Below, piece after piece: positions 34,586 to 43,405 of a DNA stretch of 64,000 nt; position 1 is the stretch's first letter; the number at the start of each line of letters is the position of its first letter. This DNA comes from Paenibacillus oleatilyticus (GTDB lineage Bacteria > Bacillota > Bacilli > Paenibacillales > NBRC-103111). The stretch is from the NCBI RefSeq assembly GCF_018998565.1, contig NZ_JAHNZO010000019.1, positions 84,808 through 148,807 on the forward strand, in the 5' to 3' direction. The notes below the pieces were generated by a model that worked only from the letters and a program-made list of their open reading frames with translations, searched no databases and had not been told where the DNA came from. The position numbers were made by a program, and so were the translations under genes.

Positions 34586-36058
34586 TTACGGAGTGTAAAA
34601 GTTTTGTGTGTAGTAGATGTGCATCGAGCCGCCAAAGCTGACGCCTACGCCAAGACGCTTGATGTTGCTCAGCAGGTTTTTGCGGTGGCCCTCCGAGTTC
34701 ATCCAGCCGTGGTGCGCGAAAATGGCGCTGGCTTGTCCGGCGGCGATATTCTCGGCTGCCGCACGGTACGTAATGCCGTCCTGCTTCATCCGGTCGAACG
34801 GGCTGTGTCCGCTCGGATCGTTATGGTCGAAGTAGCCTTGGGCTCCCATATCCTGACTGTGTTTACGGGCCGTTTCCGCTGCTTTGTCATCCCAGACGAA
34901 CGGCTGCATACCGAGCTTCACCCGGGTGGCGTTCGCAAGATCGAAGCTTTCCAGCTCGAACGAGCGTGCGAGCGCGTCGCTGCCTTCCGGGTAAAAGGAA
35001 GCAAACGCCTGCTCCGTCGGTTTCTCGATGACCTGCAAGCCCGTGACCATGTTGTCGCGATAAATATCGTAGAAAAAGGTGACATAAGCTCCGGCAATTT
35101 CGTATGTGCCATATTCGCCATTGCCGTAATTAATCATGAAGCGGGTATTTCCCTTCATAATATAAGAGACCGGACGGCCGTACTGCTTCTCGACTTCGGC
35201 TTTGCCCGAGCCGTCGGCGATCCCGCGGTCCGTGCGCCAATTGGCTGACGGCGAATACAAGGCAACGACCTTGCCGCCGCTGACGCCGATTTGGGCATAA
35301 TCTTTATAGTCCTGGTTGTAAATATACCATTGGAAGCCGTATTCGCTTGCGTCTTTGCGCGTCGGCTGCCCCAGCTTTTGCACGACCGCATCGGCGGAAT
35401 CACCGATAGCTACGCCTTTGACGGAGACGACGGCTTGAGCTTGGGAGGCCGCCGGTATGTCCGATGCTTCCTTGGAAGAATCGGGGGCGGGACGGAGCGT
35501 GGAAACGTTTTGCTTCAGATTGCGGATGAACTGAACCGCTTCCGCCCGCGACAGGCGATCTGCCGCTGCGTAGCCTTCGACGGTCGCAGACGTTTTCCCC
35601 CGGGACAGCCCTTTATCGAGCAAGTAGCGGATGGAATCGTTCAAATTGAGCGCTTGCTGCTGTGTGGCTGCGATCAGCCGGGCGACATGGCCGCGGTTGT
35701 AGGAATTCCGGTCCGTATTTTGAAGCAGCGGCCAATGGCGGGCGGCGGCATAGGAATAATAAGGCTCGTACCACGGCACACCGGAGTCGGGCGCAGGGAC
35801 GGCATTGTCCGGGTAGGCGCGCAGCAGCATCGCGAGAAATTCCGGCTCGGAGACAACGGCATTCGGACGAAACGTTCCGTCCTCGTAACCGTTGACGATG
35901 CCGTTTTTCACCGCCCACGAGATCGTTTCGGCGCCCCAGTGACGGCTTGTATCGGTAAACGCGGAAGCGTCGGCGGCATGCGAAGGAATGGAAGCGGAAA
36001 AGACGGAAGCAAGGCTCAGGGCAATGGGCAGAGCATAAGTTAACCAACGTTTGTTCAA
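34586..36058 (-). CDS. SLH and CAP (SCP/YkwD-like) domain secreted protein
   Basis: A 490-residue protein with a Sec signal peptide ending SHA. SLH-like repeats lie at about 32-75 and later (TDTSRHWGAETISWAVKNG, GYEDGTFRPNAVVSEPEF). A CAP-associated domain follows (about 205-345, IGDSADAVVQKLGQPTRK). The C-terminal CAP domain (about 360-490) has HSQDM, HNDPSGHSPFDRM, AENIAAG and GHRKNLL, carrying the conserved His and Glu residues. It is probably wall-bound; CAP-domain activity is unknown. Translation starts at TTG 36058 with AAAGGAG 8 bases upstream. Confidence 0.9.
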   Translation of the reverse strand: MNKRWLTYALPIALSLASVFSASIPSHAADASAFTDTSRHWGAETISWAVKNGIVNGYEDGTFRPNAVVSEPEFLAMLLRAYPDNAVPAPDSGVPWYEPYYSYAAARHWPLLQNTDRNSYNRGHVARLIAATQQQALNLNDSIRYLLDKGLSRGKTSATVEGYAAADRLSRAEAVQFIRNLKQNVSTLRPAPDSSKEASDIPAASQAQAVVSVKGVAIGDSADAVVQKLGQPTRKDASEYGFQWYIYNQDYKDYAQIGVSGGKVVALYSPSANWRTDRGIADGSGKAEVEKQYGRPVSYIMKGNTRFMINYGNGEYGTYEIAGAYVTFFYDIYRDNMVTGLQVIEKPTEQAFASFYPEGSDALARSFELESFDLANATRVKLGMQPFVWDDKAAETARKHSQDMGAQGYFDHNDPSGHSPFDRMKQDGITYRAAAENIAAGQASAIFAHHGWMNSEGHRKNLLSNIKRLGVGVSFGGSMHIYYTQNFYTP

Positions 36059-36195
36059 AGCGCATTCTCCTTTTGCCTAATGGTATCGTTTCCATTAACT
36101 ATATAAGCCGTTTCTTTCCTTGTCTATGTTAATCTTAACCAGCAAAGGCGGCACAAAGGGGGCGGAAGCCGGGCAAACAAAATAAAAAGTTGAAT

Positions 36196-36209
36196 TGAAA
36201 GCGCTTGCT
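36196..36209 (+). promoter_or_regulatory. Candidate cre (CcpA) site
   Basis: TGAAAGCGCTTGCT matches the cre consensus TGWAANCGNTNWCA at 12 of 14 positions, about 120 bases before the amino-acid ABC operon and 140 bases before the divergent CAP gene. Confidence 0.45.
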
Positions 36210-36329
36210 GTCAGGTGAAGCTTTGATTGCCCAGTCATAATTGGCGGCGAGCCCGCATACTTAATCTGAGACCGTAGGACAAAAAAAGCATCATCCTTCA
36301 AAGCCGACATGCACAAAGGGGGTTGCGTC

Positions 36330-37058
36330 TTGATACAATTCCGGGATGTAAACAAGCACTATGGTCATTTTCACGTATTGAAAAACATCAATTTGACGAT
36401 TGAAGCGGGCGAGGTCGTCGTCGTGATCGGACCGTCCGGTTCGGGAAAAAGCACACTGCTCCGCTGCATCAACCGGCTGGAGACGATATCCGGAGGGGAG
36501 CTGACGGTGGACCAGATCAAGGTTCACGACAAGAAAACCGACATCAACAGCCTGCGGCGCAACATCGGCATGGTATTCCAGCATTTTAATCTCTACCCGC
36601 ACCGGACGGTGCTGGAGAACATCACGCTGGCCCCGATGAAGGTGCTCGGTCTTCCGCGTCAGGAGGCCGAGGAAACGGCCATGATTTATTTGAACAAAGT
36701 CGGCATCCCCGAAAAAGCAAAGTCTTATCCGTCCCAGCTGTCTGGCGGGCAGCAGCAGCGCGTGGCGATCGCGCGCGGGCTCGCCATGAAGCCGAAGATC
36801 ATGCTGTTCGACGAGCCTACGTCGGCGCTCGATCCGGAGATGATCGGAGAAGTGCTCGACGTCATGCGCGACTTGGCCCAGGAAGGCATGACGATGGTCG
36901 TCGTCACCCACGAGATGGGCTTTGCCCGCGAAGTGGCCGACCGGATCGTCTTTATGGATCAAGGGCAAATTCTCGAGACGACGCCTCCGGCTGAATTTTT
37001 CGCGAGTCCGCGCGAGGAGCGGGCGCGCACGTTTCTTAGCCGGGTGTTGAATCACTGA
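36330..37058 (+). CDS. Polar amino-acid ABC transporter ATPase (GlnQ family)
   Basis: A 242-residue cytoplasmic ATPase with Walker [10 protein letters not shown], signature LSGGQQQR, Walker [13 protein letters not shown] and [15 protein letters not shown], all typical of GlnQ/HisP. Start at TTG 36330, 7 bases after AAAGGGGG, giving the usual N-terminus [11 protein letters not shown]. First gene of a four-gene operon encoding a complete importer, probably for glutamate, aspartate or glutamine. Confidence 0.93.
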   Translation: MIQFRDVNKHYGHFHVLKNINLTIEAGEVVVVIGPSGSGKSTLLRCINRLETISGGELTVDQIKVHDKKTDINSLRRNIGMVFQHFNLYPHRTVLENITLAPMKVLGLPRQEAEETAMIYLNKVGIPEKAKSYPSQLSGGQQQRVAIARGLAMKPKIMLFDEPTSALDPEMIGEVLDVMRDLAQEGMTMVVVTHEMGFAREVADRIVFMDQGQILETTPPAEFFASPREERARTFLSRVLNH

Positions 37059-37097
37059 TCGGATTATCGTATTCCAATTTGGAGAGGAGACTGGACT

Positions 37098-37955
37098 GTG
37101 AAAATGCTCAAAATGAAGAAGCTGTTTTCCTTAACGCTCGTTTCGATGCTTATGATGACGATGATGGCGGGCTGCGGCACCAAACCGGCGGAGCAGCCGG
37201 GAGCCGGGGGCGGAACGCCCGCGAAGCCGGAGGCGGGAGCTTCCACGATTGAAGCCATAAAGAAGCGCGGCAAGCTTGTCGCCGGGGTCAAATACGATAC
37301 GAAGCTGTTCGGGCTGAAAGATCCCGGCACCGGCAAGGTCGAAGGCTTCGACATCGATATGGCCAAGCGGCTGGCGAAAAGCATCTTGGGCGACGAAACG
37401 AAGGTGGAGCTGAAGGAGGTCACCTCCAAAACACGCATTCCGATGCTGCAAAACGGCGAAATCGATATCATCATTGCCACGATGACGATCAACGAAGAGC
37501 GCAAGCAGCAGGTCGACTTCACCGATGTTTATTTCAAAGCGGGCCAGTCGCTGCTCGTGAAGAAAGGCAGCGCGATTCAGTCGATCGCCGATCTGAAGAA
37601 AGGCTCGAAAGTCATGGCGGTTAAAGGCTCCACGTCGGCGGTTAACATTCGGGCCAAAGCGCCGGAGGCGACCGTGCTGGAGTTCGACAATTACCAGGAT
37701 GCGTTCACCGCGCTTAAGGCCGGCCAAGGAGATGCGCTGACGACGGACAATGCGATTTTGCTCGGGATGGTGAAGCAGGACCCGAACTTCCAGCTCGCCG
37801 GGGGCAATTTCACCGACGAGCCATACGGGATGGCGATCAAGAAGGGCGACAGCGAATTTGTCGCTTACGTCAACAAGTTCCTGAAGGATATGAACGCGAG
37901 CGGCGAATATGACAAGCTGTATGAGCAATGGTTCGGAGAAAAGCCGGCGAAATAA
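37098..37955 (+). CDS. Amino-acid ABC transporter substrate-binding lipoprotein (glutamate/aspartate type)
   Basis: A 285-residue bacterial extracellular solute-binding protein, family 3. Lipobox MMAGC, then a Pro/Gly-rich linker. The mature domain has IKKRGKLVAGVKYDTKLFG, KVEGFDIDMAKRLAK and IIATMTINEERKQQVDFT, the signature of the glutamate/glutamine binders. Start GTG 37098 follows GAGGAG. It lies between the ATPase and two permease genes of the same operon. Confidence 0.94.
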   Translation: MKMLKMKKLFSLTLVSMLMMTMMAGCGTKPAEQPGAGGGTPAKPEAGASTIEAIKKRGKLVAGVKYDTKLFGLKDPGTGKVEGFDIDMAKRLAKSILGDETKVELKEVTSKTRIPMLQNGEIDIIIATMTINEERKQQVDFTDVYFKAGQSLLVKKGSAIQSIADLKKGSKVMAVKGSTSAVNIRAKAPEATVLEFDNYQDAFTALKAGQGDALTTDNAILLGMVKQDPNFQLAGGNFTDEPYGMAIKKGDSEFVAYVNKFLKDMNASGEYDKLYEQWFGEKPAK

Positions 37956-38001
37956 CAAGTCAAGCTTATATCCTGTTGCCCGAAGGGAGGCTCAACCGAA
38001 C

Positions 38002-38661
38002 ATGAACGATCAGCTCCTCCGGTTCGATATTTTGATCAAGCATTGGGATACCTACATGCTCGGCTTCGGCAATACGGTCAAAGCGAGCGTGATCGCGCTG
38101 CTGGCAAGCTTTATTTTGGGAACGGTCATCGCCATATTCCGGATGGCTCCGCTGAAGCCGCTTAACTGGCTGGGCACGGCATACGTCGAATTTATCCGGA
38201 ACATTCCTCTGCTGCTGATCGTTCTGTTGATTTATTTGGCGGCTCCGACGCTCGGTCTGCCGTTCGACGGCTTTACGTCGGGGACGATCGCGCTGTCGAT
38301 TTACACGGCGGCCTTCATTGCGGAGGCGATCCGTGCGGGCATCCTGGCCGTTCCGCAGGGTCAGACGGAGGCCGCCCGTTCGTCGGGGCTGACGTACTTG
38401 CAGACCATGCGTCACGTGGTGCTCCCGCAAGCGATCAAGATTGTCGTTCCGCCGCTCGGCAACCAGTTTTTGAATCTGGTCAAAAATACGTCTGTGCTGG
38501 GCGTCGTCGCAGGTCTCGACCTGATGTACTTCGGCGACATCGTTTCGACGCAGACGTTCGTCACGTTCAGCGTCTACATTTTTATCGCGCTGTTCTATCT
38601 CGCGCTGACGATTCCGTTAAGCTTCGGCGTTCGATATCTGGAGAAACGGATGGCGTTCTGA
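38002..38661 (+). CDS. Amino-acid ABC transporter permease
   Basis: A 219-residue HisMQ-type permease with five hydrophobic spans. EAARSSGLTYLQTMRHVVLPQA is the conserved EAA loop and FIRNIPLLL is typical of GlnP/GltJ. The ATG at 38002 is preceded by GAAGGGAGG. It forms a heterodimer with the next gene product. Confidence 0.93.
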   Translation: MNDQLLRFDILIKHWDTYMLGFGNTVKASVIALLASFILGTVIAIFRMAPLKPLNWLGTAYVEFIRNIPLLLIVLLIYLAAPTLGLPFDGFTSGTIALSIYTAAFIAEAIRAGILAVPQGQTEAARSSGLTYLQTMRHVVLPQAIKIVVPPLGNQFLNLVKNTSVLGVVAGLDLMYFGDIVSTQTFVTFSVYIFIALFYLALTIPLSFGVRYLEKRMAF

Positions 38662-38691
38662 CGTACGGCGCAGGAGGAAGGGGGAAGCGAC

Positions 38692-39348
38692 ATGGACTTC
38701 GCCGGAGCCTACGCCCCGGAAAATCTCAAGTTTCTGATGCAAGGGCTTTATGTGACGTTAAAAGTGGCCTTTTTCTCGATCATTTTCAGCTTTATCCTCG
38801 GCGCTCTCGTCGGCACGCTCAGATATGCGCGCGTTCCCGTGCTTTCTCAAGCGCTTGCAGTCGCCGTGGAAACGATCCGCAATTTGCCGCTTCTGCTCAT
38901 TATCTTTTTCACGCGCTTTGCGCTGCCCGAGGTCGGGCTGAAAATGTTCCAAAATGCCGAGTACGCCGCAATCGTAGCGCTTACCGTATTTGAAGCGGCG
39001 ATGATTGCCGAAATTGTCCGCAGCGGCCTGCTGTCGATCGAGAAGGGCCAGATGGAAGCAGCCCGTTCGTCGGGGCTCAGTTACGTTCAGGCTTTGTGGC
39101 ATGTGATTTTGCCGCAGGCGTTGCGCCGGATGGTGCCGCCGCTCGTCAGCCAGTTCATCTCGCTGCTCAAGGATACGTCGCTGGCGACGGTTATCGTACT
39201 CGCCGAGCTCATGCACAATATGCAGATCGTAGCCGCGAAAAACCCGAACTGGGTCATCCCGGTTTTTATTGCCGGAGCGCTGATCTATTTTATAGTCAAC
39301 TACGTGTTGTCGCTGCTGGCCAAGCGGCTGGAAGTCCGGCAAACGTAG
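38692..39348 (+). CDS. Amino-acid ABC transporter permease, second subunit
   Basis: A 218-residue HisMQ-type permease paralogous to its neighbour (ETIRNLPLLLI and an EAARSSGLSYVQALWHVILP loop). GGAGGAAGGGGG precedes ATG 38692, 30 bases after the first permease. Last gene of the importer operon; a strong terminator follows at 39373-39434. Confidence 0.93.
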   Translation: MDFAGAYAPENLKFLMQGLYVTLKVAFFSIIFSFILGALVGTLRYARVPVLSQALAVAVETIRNLPLLLIIFFTRFALPEVGLKMFQNAEYAAIVALTVFEAAMIAEIVRSGLLSIEKGQMEAARSSGLSYVQALWHVILPQALRRMVPPLVSQFISLLKDTSLATVIVLAELMHNMQIVAAKNPNWVIPVFIAGALIYFIVNYVLSLLAKRLEVRQT

Positions 39349-39372
39349 ACTGGAATAAAATGGATCGCTGAC

Positions 39373-39434
39373 AAAAAAAGAACCGCTCGCTCGAGTCTCC
39401 GAAGAGGATCAGGCGAGTCGGTTCTATTCTTTTC
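39373..39434. terminator. Bidirectional terminator
   Basis: AGAACCG and CTCGC (39379-39390) pair with GCGAG and CGGTTCT (39413-39425). T tracts occur on both strands. It serves the amino-acid operon and the 45-residue minus-strand gene. Confidence 0.8.
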
Positions 39435-39447
39435 GCGGATCGGGAGG

Positions 39448-39585
39448 CTACTTCTTCTTGCCGGTGTCGCAAGCGCCCGCCTCGCGGGATACTGTCTCTT
39501 CCGCCAGCTTGTCGCCGAATTGGTCGAGGCGTCCCGGCTGGCTGGCCGGTCCGTCGTTGTCCGGCTTGTTGTTTCTTCCTGTCAT
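39448..39585 (-). CDS. Small hydrophilic protein, 45 residues
   Basis: ATG 39585 follows GGAGGTGAGCAGCC. The frame reads MTGRNNKPDNDGPASQPGRL and ends in KKK, with no membrane segment. A terminator with a seven-T tract follows at once, which supports an expressed gene. Size and composition recall small acid-soluble spore proteins or other short Bacillales spore proteins, but I cannot place it in a family. Confidence 0.6.
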   Translation of the reverse strand: MTGRNNKPDNDGPASQPGRLDQFGDKLAEETVSREAGACDTGKKK

Positions 39586-39643
39586 GGCTGCTCACCTCCA
39601 TTCCTACTGGTTAGCGTACCAAGAGGAGGGGCGAATTATTTCA

Positions 39644-40420
39644 TCATTTTAGCCAAGCCTTCGATTTGAGGATGAAGGCCAGCGAAGCGAGCCCGAATGC
39701 CGCCACGACGGCTTCCAGCAGCCAGATATTCAATTTCATTCCTTGACTGAGTCCCGGTAAAAAGTCAATCACGGCATGAAGCCCGATTGCATACGCCAAA
39801 TACAACAGCTTGCGGCTGCGGACGGCGTAGAGCACCAGGAGCGACATGGCGATCTGAATCAGCAGCGCGGCGATTCGTTCGATTCCGCCTAAGGCAAAAT
39901 GCGAGTCGGGCGTCGTGAGCAGCAGCGACTTCACGGCGAGCAGCGGTTCGCTCGGGGCGCCCGAAGCGAGCAGCTTATCGAATTGTCCGGCGTTGATGAG
40001 AAGCGACATATAGAGCGATTGCACGCTGCCCAGCATGCCGATGAGTACGGCTTCGATCCCGCCGTGACCAAGCCCGAGCGCGATGCCGTCCTTCCGCTCC
40101 CGGTTGCGTTTAAGCCAGAAGCGGAAGGCGATGTAGCGCCCGGCTTCCTCGAAGATGCCGGCCGCCAGCGCGCCATACGTTGCCAAAGCCAGCGGGTTTC
40201 GGCTCATGAGGCTTGCAGTGTACGGATTGCCCTGCAGAACGTAGACATGGAGCAGCTTCTCCAGCACCTGGCTGAACAGGATAAACACCAGAATGCCGAT
40301 GCCGAATGCTTTGAGCGAAAACTTTTCTTTGCGGTAGTAGACGATAAATAAGGCTGCCGGTACGCCAACAGACAATATGGCGGTCGTGATCATGAATAGA
40401 ATAGACCATGAGCTGACCAT
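39644..40420 (-). CDS. YhfC family intramembrane metalloprotease-like protein
   Basis: A 258-residue protein with about seven hydrophobic spans. AAGIFEEAGRY, ALGLGHGGIEA and GLHAVIDF are the three conserved in-membrane motifs of the YhfC group, related to PrsW/CPBP glutamic-type membrane proteases. Proteolysis is inferred from the family. AAGGAAG precedes ATG 40420. Third gene of an operon whose first gene is a wHTH regulator. The second gene encodes a related protein. Confidence 0.85.
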   Translation of the reverse strand: MVSSWSILFMITTAILSVGVPAALFIVYYRKEKFSLKAFGIGILVFILFSQVLEKLLHVYVLQGNPYTASLMSRNPLALATYGALAAGIFEEAGRYIAFRFWLKRNRERKDGIALGLGHGGIEAVLIGMLGSVQSLYMSLLINAGQFDKLLASGAPSEPLLAVKSLLLTTPDSHFALGGIERIAALLIQIAMSLLVLYAVRSRKLLYLAYAIGLHAVIDFLPGLSQGMKLNIWLLEAVVAAFGLASLAFILKSKAWLK

Positions 40421-40447
40421 GGGCGTTTCACTTCCTTTCTCGGGGGC

Positions 40448-41161
40448 TTATTGCCATACAAGCAGACCTGCGGTTAAGGTGACGATTCCGACGGCGGCTA
40501 CGAACAGCTCTGTCAGCGGCAGCGACCGTTTGGCTAGCCGGACGGAGACCAGGTTGAATCCGGTATGCGCCGGGATCATCAGTAGGAGCAGCCATGGCAT
40601 ATGGGCGATCAGCAGTGTGCTGCCGATGTGGAACATGCTGGCGAAAATGCGCTCTAGTAAGCCCCACAGCGGAGAGCTGTTCATTTGGCCGGTCGATTCA
40701 AGGAACGCCCTGGCTTGCATCGCTTTTTCGTCCGTCCGCTTGATGATGGAAGCGAGGACGATCCCGTTGACGACGGCGAAGACGACCTCGATGGCCGCCC
40801 AGCCTTGACCAAGGGAAAGGGCGGAGTTAAGCGAGAAGCCGGTGATCCAGAGCGCCAGCAGCCGGACGCCTTCTTCCAGCGGCCCGGAGGCGGCTGCGAC
40901 GAGCAGGCCGGCGCGCTCCTTCGGCTGCTTGCGGACAAGCAGCGCAATCGGACCGCGAAGCAGGAGCGCGGCCCACCAACCGGCCGCACCGATCCCAAAG
41001 GCGGCCCAATCCGCCGGAAGCCCGGCATAGCGGAAAGCGAGCCAGAAGGCGGCGGGAACGGCCAGATAAAGCGGAATCGCCGTATAAAAGCGGCGTCCGA
41101 TAAGCTCGTAGTTGTCGATCGGTTTGTTAGATGTTGTTTGGGTTGGGTTCATGAGCGTCAC
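40448..41161 (-). CDS. YhfC-like membrane protein, divergent paralogue
   Basis: A 237-residue protein with about seven spans and the same motif order as its neighbour: SGPLEEGVRLL, SLGQGWAAIEVVF and PAHTGFNLVS. The histidine of the second motif (GLGHGG in the neighbour) is a glutamine here, so catalysis may be altered or lost. GTG 41161 overlaps the stop of the upstream regulator gene (GTGA), giving translational coupling; ATG 41152 is the alternative start. The pair may form a heteromer. Confidence 0.75.
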   Translation of the reverse strand: MTLMNPTQTTSNKPIDNYELIGRRFYTAIPLYLAVPAAFWLAFRYAGLPADWAAFGIGAAGWWAALLLRGPIALLVRKQPKERAGLLVAAASGPLEEGVRLLALWITGFSLNSALSLGQGWAAIEVVFAVVNGIVLASIIKRTDEKAMQARAFLESTGQMNSSPLWGLLERIFASMFHIGSTLLIAHMPWLLLLMIPAHTGFNLVSVRLAKRSLPLTELFVAAVGIVTLTAGLLVWQ

Positions 41162-41715
41162 TCTTTTCCTTCCGAATCGGATGCTTGCGGCTCCGGGATG
41201 ATGATGGTGGTGAATAAGCGCCTCCGTCGTCCGGGTTCGGGAGACTTCGTCATGGCTTCCCGAATCACAGGGCGAAGGGCCTGAGCGAATTCGGCAAACT
41301 CTTCGTCCGTCAAGTATAGCGGTACCTGCCGGTAGCCGACGCCGTCTGCCTCCAAGTCGAAGGAGGGCTGCTGTAAATAGCGTCCGAAATCGTCCACCAG
41401 CGAGGCGACGAACGTCATGAAGTAGCGCAGGTTATCGTCCCGGTCGGCATGGGCCAAATCTGCCGCGGACAGGACGGCTTGCTTATCGGGCAACGTATAT
41501 ATTTTCTCGATCGTTCCGCGCACTTGGCGTTCGTCGGCTACGATCAGTACGCCGCCCTTGTACAGCTTGTTCAAATGCCGGTACAGCGTCGCTTGTGGAA
41601 TATCGGGCAGCGCTTCGACCATTTCGAGCGCGGACATGCGGCGTCCGCCGACCAGCAGCCCAAGAATGCGGAAGCGGACCGGGTGTAAAATCAGGTCGGC
41701 TTTGGTGTCTTTCAT
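41158..41715 (-). CDS. Winged helix-turn-helix transcriptional regulator (ArsR/PadR-like)
   Basis: A 185-residue protein with an N-terminal wHTH (about 8-75): LHPVRFRILGLLVGGRRMSALEM, then the recognition helix IPQATLYRHLNKLYKGGVL and a wing ending KIYTL. The C-terminal part is helical and may bind a ligand or dimerise. First gene of an operon with two YhfC-like membrane proteins, coupled to the first by a four-base overlap. Its promoter carries an AT-rich inverted repeat over the -10, either its own operator or a PerR/Fur site. Confidence 0.88.
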   Translation of the reverse strand: MKDTKADLILHPVRFRILGLLVGGRRMSALEMVEALPDIPQATLYRHLNKLYKGGVLIVADERQVRGTIEKIYTLPDKQAVLSAADLAHADRDDNLRYFMTFVASLVDDFGRYLQQPSFDLEADGVGYRQVPLYLTDEEFAEFAQALRPVIREAMTKSPEPGRRRRLFTTIIIPEPQASDSEGKE

Positions 41716-41733
41716 ACAGCCTTCACCTCTTAC

Positions 41734-41759
41734 ATTATCATTATCAATAATGATTATAA
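41734..41759 (-). promoter_or_regulatory. AT-rich operator (PerR/Fur-like) overlapping the -10
   Basis: ATTATCATTAT-CA-ATAATGATTAT is an 11-bp inverted repeat with one mismatch. On the minus strand TTATAATCATTATTG (41759-41745) matches the PerR consensus TTATAATnATTATAA at 12 of 14 positions. Confidence 0.5.
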
Positions 41760-41781
41760 TGGGTTGTGCTCCTTTTGTCTA
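41753..41781 (-). promoter_or_regulatory. Promoter of the wHTH-YhfC operon
   Basis: TAGACA (41781-41776), 17-base spacer, TATAAT (41758-41753) on the minus strand. Confidence 0.7.
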
Positions 41782-41891
41782 GGTGGCAGCGCGGGGTTAC
41801 ACAGGAAAAGAGCGGACATGCTTGAGTAAAAACGGGCAACATAGGGTAAGGAAAAAGAGAAAGCCATTTCCATACAAAGGAGCGATGGAGG

Positions 41892-42299
41892 ATGAGCAGA
41901 CCGATCCAAGCTTATTTTCATACGGAAAACGAAGCCGAGGACGTTCGGATCAAGCTGCAAACGTATCGGGTGGAGCAGATTGAAATCGGACAATTGGACG
42001 AGGCGCCGGACCGTGATACGCCGCTGCTGTTTCCGATTGCTGTCGCAGGCACGGGGACGATTCCGGCAGGCGTCGGTTATGCGGGGAGCGAGGCCGGACC
42101 GATTGCCGCTACGGGCGCAGCGGCCGGTGCTTATCTCGGCTTCCGTACGTTGGACGAAGCCGGACACGACAAGGACGGTGACGGCGTGGATGACCGGGAG
42201 CTTCGCTACGCGCTGAGCGCGAAGGTGGCCGAGGAGCAGTACGACGAGGTCGTTGATCTGATCCGCCGCCACCGGGGGCACGTAGCCAAGCTGGACTGA
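41892..42299 (+). CDS. Conserved hypothetical protein with glycine-rich middle
   Basis: A 135-residue protein with no signal peptide. An N-terminal mixed alpha-beta segment (PIQAYFHTENEAEDVRIKLQ) resembles the opening of general-stress 17M (YflT)-like proteins. A Gly/Ala-rich middle follows (about 50-85, weakly hydrophobic), then an acidic DKDGDGVDDRE loop and a C-terminal alpha-beta segment. The sequence looks like two ferredoxin-like halves joined by a glycine zipper; this is inference. GGAGCGATGGAGG precedes ATG 41892. Divergent from the wHTH operon. Confidence 0.7.
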   Translation: MSRPIQAYFHTENEAEDVRIKLQTYRVEQIEIGQLDEAPDRDTPLLFPIAVAGTGTIPAGVGYAGSEAGPIAATGAAAGAYLGFRTLDEAGHDKDGDGVDDRELRYALSAKVAEEQYDEVVDLIRRHRGHVAKLD

Positions 42300-42311
42300 A
42301 GGCTGCTTGCG

Positions 42312-42359
42312 AAAAAAAAGCCCGCTCGCGGCACGGAAGCGTTCCGGCCGGCAGCGGGC
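42312..42359 (-). terminator. Terminator of the ribose-type ABC operon
   Basis: GCCCGCT (42320-42326) pairs with AGCGGGC (42353-42359). On the minus strand a run of eight T follows. Confidence 0.8.
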
Positions 42360-42414
42360 AGAGTAGACGGGCTGGCATGTAATGGCTCTCTACAGCCGGA
42401 CAGCCCCGATAATG

Positions 42415-43401
42415 TTAAGCGCGGCGCCGCGTCAAATGAATGAACGTAATGGCAAGCGCCAGCACAAGCACCGATCCTTTGATGATGTCAAAGGCATAGT
42501 AAGGCAGGTTGAGCATCGTCAGTCCGTTCAGCAGCACGCCGATGAGGACGGCGCCGAAAAACGTGCCGATCACATTCGGCTTCCCTGCGCCAAGCACGGA
42601 GAAGCCGACGAACACGGCGGCGACCGACTCCATCAGCAGCGGCGCTCCGGCATCGATCTGGCCGGAGCCGACGCGGGCGGCGAACAGTATGCCGCCGATG
42701 GCGGCAAAGATGCCGGACAGCACGTAGGCGAACGTGCGCACCCGGTTGACGGCGATGCCGGACAGGCGCGCGGCCTCTTGGTTGCCGCCGGTCACGTACA
42801 TTTGGCGGCCCCAGCGGGTGTACGTCAGAAAGACGTGGACGAGGACGACGGCGATAATCATCAGCACGACCGGCACCGGGATGCCGAGCAGCTTGCCTTG
42901 ACCGATCCAGAGGAACGTTTCGGTGAATTTACCGGGCGCTTTCGTCCCGTCGGTCATCTGCATGTTGTTATAGATCGAGAAGCCTTGCGTATACGTTTTG
43001 TGCACGCCGCCGATGATGTACATGACGGCTAGCGTCGCCAGCAGGTCCGGGATGCGGACTTTGACGATCAAGAGCGCATTGAGCAGTCCGATGACGATGC
43101 CGATCAGCAGCGGGACAATGAGCACGACGATAAGTGGGAACTGGAACCAGACCATCAGCGTCGCCGTGACAACCGTCGTCAGCGAAACGGTAGAGCCGAC
43201 CGACAGGTCGAACCCGTCGACGATCTGCGAGAAGGTCACGCCGATCGCGATGAACGTCACAATCGAGATGGAGCGGAGAATGTCCGCCATGTTGTCGTAG
43301 GACAAGAAATTTTCGTTAACGATAGAAAAAATCGCAATGACGGCGGCGATGATGAATAAGGCCCCGTATTTATAAGAAACATCCAGCCATTTGCCTTTCA
43401 C
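42415..43401 (-). CDS. Ribose-type ABC transporter permease (RbsC/YtfT family)
   Basis: A 328-residue BPD_transp_2 permease with 8-10 hydrophobic spans. DGFDLSVGSTVSL, GLLNALLIVKVRIPDLLATL and GGNQEAARLSGI are family signatures. GTG 43401 is chosen because GGGGAGG lies 9 bases upstream, inside the end of the ATPase gene; the in-frame ATG 43428 has no such site. Third gene after the binding protein and ATPase. The substrate is probably a monosaccharide. Confidence 0.93.
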   Translation of the reverse strand: MKGKWLDVSYKYGALFIIAAVIAIFSIVNENFLSYDNMADILRSISIVTFIAIGVTFSQIVDGFDLSVGSTVSLTTVVTATLMVWFQFPLIVVLIVPLLIGIVIGLLNALLIVKVRIPDLLATLAVMYIIGGVHKTYTQGFSIYNNMQMTDGTKAPGKFTETFLWIGQGKLLGIPVPVVLMIIAVVLVHVFLTYTRWGRQMYVTGGNQEAARLSGIAVNRVRTFAYVLSGIFAAIGGILFAARVGSGQIDAGAPLLMESVAAVFVGFSVLGAGKPNVIGTFFGAVLIGVLLNGLTMLNLPYYAFDIIKGSVLVLALAITFIHLTRRRA

Positions 43402-43405
43402 TTGC

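Noticed and set aside
41892..42299. SigB-type promoter before the glycine-rich hypothetical gene
   Set aside because: GAGTAA/GGGTAA near 41826-41850 is only a partial match, and I could not confirm that this lineage uses SigB.
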